Source: Flabesymbios commensalis (lineage: Eukaryota; Annelida; Polychaeta; Terebellida; Flabelligeridae). Taken from it: 64,000 nt of DNA. Positions 57,075 to 64,000 of this stretch are shown in pieces. A program made the translations under genes and the position numbers. Position 1 is the stretch's first letter. Each line of letters starts with the position of its first letter. The DNA is taken from NCBI GenBank assembly GCA_964017125.1, contig OZ024904.1, positions 2,229,718 to 2,293,717 on the forward strand, in the 5' to 3' direction. Under the pieces are notes generated by a model. That model searched no databases, was not told the origin of the DNA, and saw only the letters and a program-made list of their open reading frames with translations.

Positions 57075-58937
57075 TAGAGGTTGGAAATTTAGCCTATTAT
57101 CTCTCCCAAAAGTGATCTCCTGACTAAAGTAATAACTAGAATACAATGGCAATATATAACGTACCACACAAAACAAAAGATTTTCAGAAGAAATCACATA
57201 AATTCATCAATAAATTCATAAAAATATATAAGCTTATATTCATAAGATTGTTGCCAAAAACTCCCTGTCGTCTATTACTTCTATTTAAGATATGTATGAG
57301 ATGTCTATTTATGTTTTTTGTATACATATGTTCATAATTCATATCTATGACGTCATTACTATTTCATACAACATGTCACAATTAAAATATCATTGATGGC
57401 CCCCTAGGCAGCTGATAAATGATCCACTTTTATAAATATCCAGTAGAAATTGGTGAAAAAGTGACGTCACAACCATCACGACATGACGTCACATAATTTA
57501 TGCACGTTTTATGAAAAACTCGACCACTTGCCGCAAAAACTGTTCATGCTTCGCAAACCCCCCCCCCCATGTATTTTCAAATCATGCCTTATTCTTAGTA
57601 AAAAAAATCACCTGGGTTAAGATAAAGACCAGTCTCAATCGACCCCCGCAAGGTCAAAATCCCTGCAGATATTTCCTGGCACAGTGCAAGAATTCGCTGC
57701 GCAGTAGTCTATTTTTTCAGCAGAATGATTTATTGTCTACTTTAGGTGCAAAAGTCATTGATCCCAACCAACTGATTTAGGCAGTAACTGAGTACGTAGG
57801 CCTCTAGGATAGGATTCGAATCTACGAATTTATCGAATCACGTTCGTTCTCCTTGGCGCAATGGATGACTTCTCTTAAGTTCATCTTAGGTCTAAAATGA
57901 GGGACAGAATAACGCATAATGAATTTAGACTTCATCAGCCACCTGATTTCTTATGTCTATCATACCCCTTTCTAAATGTAGTCGTACAATAAAAATATTG
58001 TAAAGGAAAATGGTTGTCGTCACGAAAGCTCCACACCTACAATTTGTAGGCCCTATTACTTCCATATTAATACCAGTGATTCATATGATGAAACTCAAGG
58101 TCAAGTTCAAAGATGGGTGCCATTTACCTATTTTTCAAGGCCAATAGCTAATAAAGGAAAACGTTTGTCATCACGATTTGATGATAAATCTTGGTTCATA
58201 CAATTTGTATCGCTTTAGTATCCATACAATTGATAGAACTGATAAAACTTTATCTCAAATTCGAATATAGTGATCTTGAGCTTTTTTGTTATCAAATACT
58301 GTCATTACGATATCTCAGAAAACTCCAGGTCAGGGGGGAGAGTTGATAGAGTAAGCCTACATAGGCCTCATGTGATGCCGGAGGCATACAATTGACGCAT
58401 ACATGTATCAAATTCCCCTTCTAGTTTGACTTAATATTACATCTGAAGCAATATTGTTACGTTAAAGGCTAGATGTGTGGCAAAAAATTACGTGCCACTA
58501 TTTAGGCAACATGAATAATTACCTAAATAAAGAACATATATTGGCCTAAATATATGCTCTATAATGCATCATTTTAAGCCTTAGATTTCATTTTATTCAG
58601 GGGGGGGGGCATGCCCCAGGACCCTCTAGAGCATATAGGAGGCTGGATGTGCCAGCTGTCGTTTATATAAATTATTGTGAAAACAATTGTGTATCCTCGT
58701 CGTCTGTCAATTCCTGGATCCACAACTGTCTTTGGTTGTTCAGGCATACCCCAAAACAGCATTATCTACAATCTTTAGTAGAATGCATACTTCTGTCCTG
58801 GCATATAATATAGCTAATTAAATACATGAAATTACACTCGAAATCATTAATGAATCTTTTGTCAAGTCAGTCAGCTAGGAAACGCCATGATATTTTTTGT
58901 GAGCTCACATTCTCAAAACGGAATTTATTCATGTTAG
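57075..58937. other. Non-coding spacer (copy 2 of 21204-23547)
   Basis: No gene. Lacks ~545 bases of copy 1 at the C run near 57555. Holds ~65 bases not in copy 1 near 57680-57745 (cacagtgcaagaattcgctg). Confidence 0.45.
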
Positions 58938-59088
58938 TAGGGGAGACCGGGGCTAACTGAGACAAGGGGCTAGCTCGGACAGGGCTCTAATAGGAAATTC
59001 CATGATATGACAATATCAGTGGCCTCGTTTTCAAGAATGGAGGGATACCCCCTTCCACTTGAACTACAATCCCAGTGGAACTAGCAGA
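58938..59088. mobile_element. TA-flanked MITE, left part, interrupted
   Basis: Starts taggggagaccggggctaac as at 23548, and after ~150 bases is cut by the element at 59089. Its right part, if kept, lies beyond the window. Confidence 0.75.
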
Positions 59089-60265
59089 TAGACAGGGATA
59101 TATCCTAACCAATCTAATAAACATGTCTGTCAAACTTTTCTCAACGGTTTCTATTGTATTTTTTCCCGTAGATTTCAAATCTGCCAGATACCATTTGAGA
59201 TCTTGCATATTTAATTAGCTAATTTGCATATTTACAAAATGGCTGCCGAAAAAAAGTAATCGGCTATCAATACAGTTCCGGCAGTCCTAGAAATGTGTTT
59301 TTTGGCCCTAAATTCGGGTTTTGAGATCCCATAATGCAATTTTGACGACAATATTTATTTTGGGATCATTGGAAGGTCATAGGTCACATGACCATTGAAA
59401 TACAATATCCAACATTCACGTTTTAGCAAAAAGTGCACAACTTGACCTTTTTTGGATAAAATGATGATTTGATTGCCTGATAATATATATTTAATTTTAG
59501 AGAGTTACATCTTATATACAATACTATATTTATTAATACAAGATAGCCGCCATAATTCAAAATGGCCGCCAGCCGAATCCAAAATCAAGATATCTTAGTT
59601 TCTGGAAATCATATCTAAGCGATCTTAGTGGATTGATTAAGGTTTTTTGGACCAAGGGATACAATGCCAAACATCATTTTACTGTCAAATGATTTTTAAA
59701 AGGTTTTTGAAGTGTTTTTGATCTCTATAGTTTGATATTTTGGCATAATTGTGTGATCCATCTACGCCACCATAGTTATATTTGAATGACTTCCTCCCAG
59801 AATGAGTTTATCATCCGCACACTATTCTGAATTCACATACTAACATGATATAAAGCTAAACCATATAAATTACATGTGTATGACAGCGACAAAATAGGTA
59901 AATAAACATCATTTACATTATAAAACGACACTGTTATGTTGTAGAGTAAGTAACACTACTAGCCAGGGGGTTGACATCATATTTTCTAGAAAACTGACAG
60001 TCTGACACCGCGTGTTGTAAAAGGGCACCTGAAATGATATCTACATATATTTAGGATCACAACCTAGGTGCACAACCTTGCAAATCGACTACTGGAAATT
60101 GACAGGAAGCCAATAATGGCGGCCATTACCGAGAAACCTTAATTTGTCAATATCTCGGTCAATATTTAATATAATTTGCTTTTAAAGTTGTCTAAACCTA
60201 TCTTTGTAGGGTCAAGGATCAATATAGAACCAACCCTGAAGTGATTTTATGTCTTCTTGACAAGA
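59089..60265 (+). repeat. Left inverted arm
   Basis: First bases tagacagggatatatcctaa. Has aatggctgccg, atggccgcc and atggcggccat motifs at about 59239, 59552 and 60116. The arms match along nearly their full length with point changes and small indels, so they have diverged since insertion or transposed as a non-perfect pair. Confidence 0.82.
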
Positions 60266-60672
60266 TAGTACACAAAGCCATGCATTGATAGTGTGAAATT
60301 AATGTTTTGCGCCAGATATTATTAATCTCGTTTGATAAGAAAACATTTGATGTGATAACAATGATAAGTTTATTGATTATAAGCTAACATAAGTATTAAT
60401 CCTTGTTGTGTTACATCACTTGTTACAATAATCACTTCAAAATATAATTAGCCTAATGTTACATGAAACAAAAACTAAGAGCGCTGAAAATAATACTGTC
60501 GAAGGAGCTAGTGTTTGCAGGAAGCAACATGCACACAACTACATTGTATATCGATTATAAGATTATTTAAAGTGAGTGTGCCTAAAAAGTATATGATGCA
60601 GTTATGCTCTTTAATTATAAGGATTATGTGTTGTGTTGTGCAAAGCTGCATTTGCTTGGGGACCACCGACAG
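60266..60672. other. Element interior, no feature recognised
   Basis: AT-rich sequence between the left arm and the minus-strand protein remnant. Confidence 0.4.
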
Positions 60673-61572
60673 TCACATCATAATTAGCAGGGATTTCCCT
60701 TTTGTCACACTAGCAGTTCTTGTTTCAACCCTTCTTGCAGGGATGAAATTGTTCGAATCATATGTGGTGGCGACGGTGGGTTTGTACATGTAGACTGAAC
60801 AGGAATCAGCTTGCCATTTTCTACAACCCATCCATAGTCCTAAGGATTGAGGATGGCTTGGCTGCATGCTTTATATGCTGTTGGAAAGCATTTTCATTGG
60901 GTGGCAACAACTTCAGCAGTGTTGACTTATTAATATTATTTAAGAACGTTTTGTCTTTGGGCGTATCTATATCGCAGACTTCTCTTGTTAAAATATGAGT
61001 GCACAAAAAGCTGCTGTGACTGGTCACACACATATAGCGTGATTTCAATGGGAGCACCATCATCAGCAAATTCTACCAGTGTAGTTATATCATTCAGCCA
61101 ACTTTAACATGCTAGTAGAGAATGAATAGCCGATGGTATCTCGTCCGTTGATAATGTGAATAAATGACAGTCCCCTAAAGTTTGCATGACCCATTGCAGC
61201 GGCAAAACTCGTGAATGGATAGCTGTCTTGAGATGAACGACCAATCACCAAATATACAATTAAATGTATGTGACTGTAATTAGTACACTCTGTTTTATCT
61301 ACCACCTAAGTGAAATTTAGTTGAACAAATGGAAGGATCACTATGTTCCTCCTGGTACCATGTCTGACATATAAAAGCAAGAAAGCGAGTCGTGTTGTAA
61401 AAACTCTTGAAAACCACTTGGATCGCTCCCTGTTGGCTATTTTGCTATTTTTAGCAGAGCTTCTGGTCTTGAGGTGAAAGAAATGGTGTCCAAAGCTGCC
61501 ATTACTTTGAAGATCATAATTATAGGAAGCTCTTGTCACCCGTGGATGACTAGACTCAGAACCAGAAACCAA
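60673..61572 (-). pseudogene. Remnant of unnamed repeat-borne protein (GxDT / LPP family)
   Basis: Minus-strand frames give, in order: VIGRSSQDSYPFTSFAAAMG, then a run with FRGLSFIHIINGRDTIGYSF and STSMLKLAE (61090-61305); then NKSTLLKLLPPNENAFQQHI followed by KHAAKPSSIL (60821-61069); and a short tail (60673-60867). I recall animal-repeat proteins with 'LPxFHALTGCDTTSxF' then 'LPPT...L.QH.KRA..Q..' and a C-terminal cysteine cluster; this fits with G-R-D-T for G-C-D-T. Stops and a frame change show decay. Function is unknown to me. Confidence 0.5.
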
Positions 61573-61910
61573 TATAGTATATAAGCGAAATTGATTCGTC
61601 TGACAAGAGTAATGACATTTCTACTCTTCGGCAAATAAAACACAAAAAGTAAGTGGTGGAGACATTAACATTAATAACTTTATTAGTGATCATGGATGTA
61701 TCAATATGCCTCCATCATTGTTCGCAGAAATAGCATGATAGCTGATGATGCCATGTTGCTCACATTGAAATAACGGTAGACCAGGCAAAGTAGCTTCTTG
61801 TGAATACATGATCCAACTTCGAAGGCTGTGATATAGCTATATATACTCCGATTCATTAAGTTTTATAATAACAAATCACTGCTGAAATAACTGTCACCCT
61901 CTTGCTTTAG

Positions 61911-62212
61911 AACTACATCTAAAGCGGGCAGCATTGGCAACAACACTTAAAAAGTCAGCTTACGTCGCCAAGCTTACCTGCAATCCTGAGGACTATGGAC
62001 GGGTTGTATTAAATGATAAACGGATCCCAGGAAAATCTACAAACCCACCAAGGCCACCATATATGACACACACAATGACACGTGGCTGCAAGAAGGGTTG
62101 CAACAAAAACTGCTCGAGTAAGAGAAGAAAAATCCCCTGCTATGTAGAAGACTGTCAGAGATATCTAAGCAAATGTAGCTGCGTACAACACCTTGAGACC
62201 TTGATGACGTGA
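61911..62212 (+). CDS. Exon-like piece with KRA motif and cysteine cluster
   Basis: After a good acceptor (ctcttgctttag) a phase 1 frame encodes LHLKRAALATTLKKSAYVAK, then NPEDYGRVVLNDKRIPG, then RGCKKGCNKNCSSKRRKIPC and CQRYLSKCSCVQ before a TGA. The CxxxC...NC...C...C spacing resembles the Tesmin/TSO1-like CXC (zinc-binding) type that closes proteins of this repeat family. It lies on the strand opposite to the remnant at 60673-61572, so the two are convergent pieces, not one gene. Confidence 0.5.
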
Positions 62213-62917
62213 GCGTGTGGTGATAGGGCCTGGTGGGTTACTGCCCGATGTTCTGGGCATGTCTAGGGGATTTACCCTCAGACATGCCCAGACGATCAAA
62301 GACTTAGGTTTTGATATGCAATTTATTGCTGAAACACGGAGGCCTTTAGCACAGCTCCGCTATCTTCTGGTCGGATAGTCCTCAAGAGTCACAATAGTTG
62401 AGGGTAACACCATTCATCCCACATGAGAGACCTAATGTCAAACACTATTGCCTGTAGTTTAGGCTCTAGCATGGCCAGCATCAGTGCCTGTACTGATGCA
62501 GGAGCTGCATTGGCACCACTATTGAGTGGAGGAAACAGGCTACCCCGCTGGCAATCCACCACAATATTATAGCCATCCACGTGTAGGCTGCAGCTTCCCC
62601 AACATGCAACAGACGTGACAGATCCCAAATGACCCTCCCCAGGTGGGTGCGAAAAGTACTACTACTAGCAATCATCCCAGTACCCCTTGGACTGACTATG
62701 TTATGAAGTGATTATAATACCAAATGCTATATCACTGCAAGGGCTAATACGTATTCTATTATCAAGTTTTTGATCAATAAACATTATCATTGTTATGACA
62801 TCGAACGCTCCTGATGTTTTCTTATCAAAAGTGAATATTAATATACAGTGTGAAACATTATTTCCAAAACATAAAAGCAGAGTTGTGTGTATATATGCCG
62901 ACTTGTATACATATTTA
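62213..62917. other. Element interior right part
   Basis: A small inverted pair (gggcatgtctaggggatttac against ...cagacatgccc) sits near 62255-62295. Open frames on the minus strand at 62389-62675 have no recognised domain. Confidence 0.4.
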
Positions 62918-64000
62918 CAAGATATAACATCACTTCAGGACTGGTTTTATATTGATCTTTGACCCTGAAAATATTGGTCTAGACAACTTTATTAGCAAAT
63001 TATCTTAAATATTGACCAAGATACTGACAAATTCAAGTTTTTCTGTAATGGCCGCCATTATTGACTTCCTGCCAATTTCTAATAGTCGATTTGCAAGGTT
63101 GTGCACCGAGGTTGTGATCCTGATTATATGTAGATATCATTTCAGGTGCCCATATTTTTACAACACGCCGTGTCAGTTTTCCAGAAAATATGATGTTTCC
63201 CCTTTGGGTAGTAGTTCTGGGTAGTAGTTCCACATACGCTACAAAATAACAGTGCGGTATTATAATGTAAATGATGTGTCTATTTATCTCTTTTATCGCT
63301 GTCACATACATGTAATGTATATGGTTTTACTTTAGATCATGTTAGCATGTGAATTCAGAACAATGTGCGGATGATAACCTCATTCTGGGAGGAAGTTATT
63401 CAAATATAACTATGATATAACACAATTTTGCCAAAATATGAAACTATGGAGATCAAAAAGACATTAAAAATCATTTGAAAGTATAATGATGTCTGAAATT
63501 GTATTTCTTGATCCACAAAACCCCGATCTAGACACTAAGATGGCTCAAATATGATATCTAGAAGCTCAGATATCTTGATTTTAGGTTCGGCTGGCGGCCA
63601 TTTTGAATTATGGCGGCCATCTTGTATTAATAAATATAGTCTTGTGTATGTTATGTAACTCTCTGAAATTAAATATATAATATCAGGCATTCTAATCATC
63701 ATTTTATCCCCAAAAAGTCAATTTGTGCACTTTTTGCTAAAACGTGAATGTTGGATATTGTATTTCAATGGTCACGTGACCTATGAACTTCCTATGACCC
63801 CAAAATTAATATTGTCGTCAAAATGCATTATGGGATCTCAAAACCCGAACTTAGGGCCAAAAACACATTTCTAGGATTGCCGGAACTGTATTGATAGCCG
63901 ATTACTTTTTCTTCGGCGGCCATTTTGGAAATATGCAAATTAGCTAATTAAATATGCAAAATCTCGAATGGTATCTGGCAGATTTGAAATCTACGGGAAA
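62918..64000 (-). repeat. Right inverted arm, incomplete
   Basis: Inverse of 59160-60265. Contains atggccgccat near 63049, ggcggccattttgaatta and atggcggccatcttg near 63594-63625, and ggcggccattttgg near 63916. Its outer ~70 bases are off the window. Confidence 0.82.

Larger units (their letters stand above)
36465..59088 (+). repeat. Large direct duplication, copy 2
   Basis: Matches 784-23698 in the same order. Main differences: a ~225-base loss near 38156; fewer tandem units near 41500; ~40 extra bases near 42020; loss of a hairpin arm near 43021; the 78-base loss in the EGF exon; a substituted segment near 10265/45500; ~100 extra bases near 48258; a 1.2 kb replacement in the LINE (51101-52312); a ~545-base loss near 57555; and ~65 extra bases near 57680. 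It ends where the long inverted-repeat element begins. Confidence 0.93.
59089..64000. mobile_element. ~5 kb element with ~1.2 kb inverted arms, runs off the window
   Basis: The left arm (59089-60265) is the inverse of the right arm (62918-64000 and on). For example, gtagatttcaaatctgccag at 59168 pairs with ctggcagatttgaaatctac near 63976, and tgacaggaagccaataatgg with its partner near 63050. By position the right end should fall about 70 bases past the edge. Insertion splits the MITE of copy 2, so it is younger than the duplication or specific to one haplotype. No transposase was recognised; the interior carries two unnamed protein remnants. It is too short for a Polinton, and I see no capsid or polymerase motif. 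Confidence 0.8.

Noticed and set aside
59089-64000. Polinton or other virus-like element
   Set aside because: The length is about 5 kb, with no capsid, protease, integrase or polymerase motif seen; long inverted arms alone are not enough.

Overview
The window is animal nuclear DNA. It is AT-rich and gene-poor, with spliced exons carrying GT/AG borders, dense palindromic MITEs, CR1-group LINEs and a tRNA-derived SINE. Abundant TAGGCCTA-like words, cysteine-rich EGF exons and a few percent difference between duplicated copies suggest a marine invertebrate, perhaps a deuterostome such as an echinoderm, hemichordate or lancelet. The species guess is weak.

The dominant structure is a ~23 kb near-identical direct duplication: copy 1 at 784-23698 and copy 2 at 36465-59088. 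They share SINE, LINE and MITE insertions at the same places and differ by scattered substitutions and about a dozen indels. They are either a real segmental tandem duplication (unit ~35.7 kb) or two haplotypes of a very polymorphic genome joined end to end by the assembler.

Each copy carries part of one minus-strand host gene for a single-pass membrane EGF-repeat protein. Its pieces are a possible beta-sandwich exon (11.4 kb), a short EGF exon (9.6 kb), a five-EGF exon (8.6-9.2 kb), a transmembrane exon (8.1 kb) and a possible last exon (5.4 kb). In copy 2 an in-frame 78-base loss fuses two EGF domains. In both copies the short EGF exon has a length that breaks the reading frame, so the locus may be decaying.

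The rest of the duplicated unit is repeats. It holds a 4 kb CR1-group LINE whose SGNH-esterase and endonuclease parts look joined in one frame, TTAA-flanked palindromic MITEs, hairpin MITEs with shared ends, a higher-order tandem repeat, a CpG-rich element split by a SINE, and a TA-flanked MITE. The unique middle (23.7-36.4 kb) holds more MITEs (one nested in another), degenerate tandem repeats and a second, older LINE (32.3-35.0 kb).

From 59089 to beyond the right edge lies a ~5 kb element with ~1.2 kb inverted arms, inserted inside the TA-flanked MITE of copy 2. Its interior has two convergent remnants of a protein family I recall from aquatic-invertebrate repeats (a GxDT motif, an LPP...QHxKRA-like motif and a cysteine cluster), with no transposase I can name. 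This is the best candidate for something undescribed. I saw no retrovirus, LTR element or capsid-bearing element, and no tRNA or rRNA gene.
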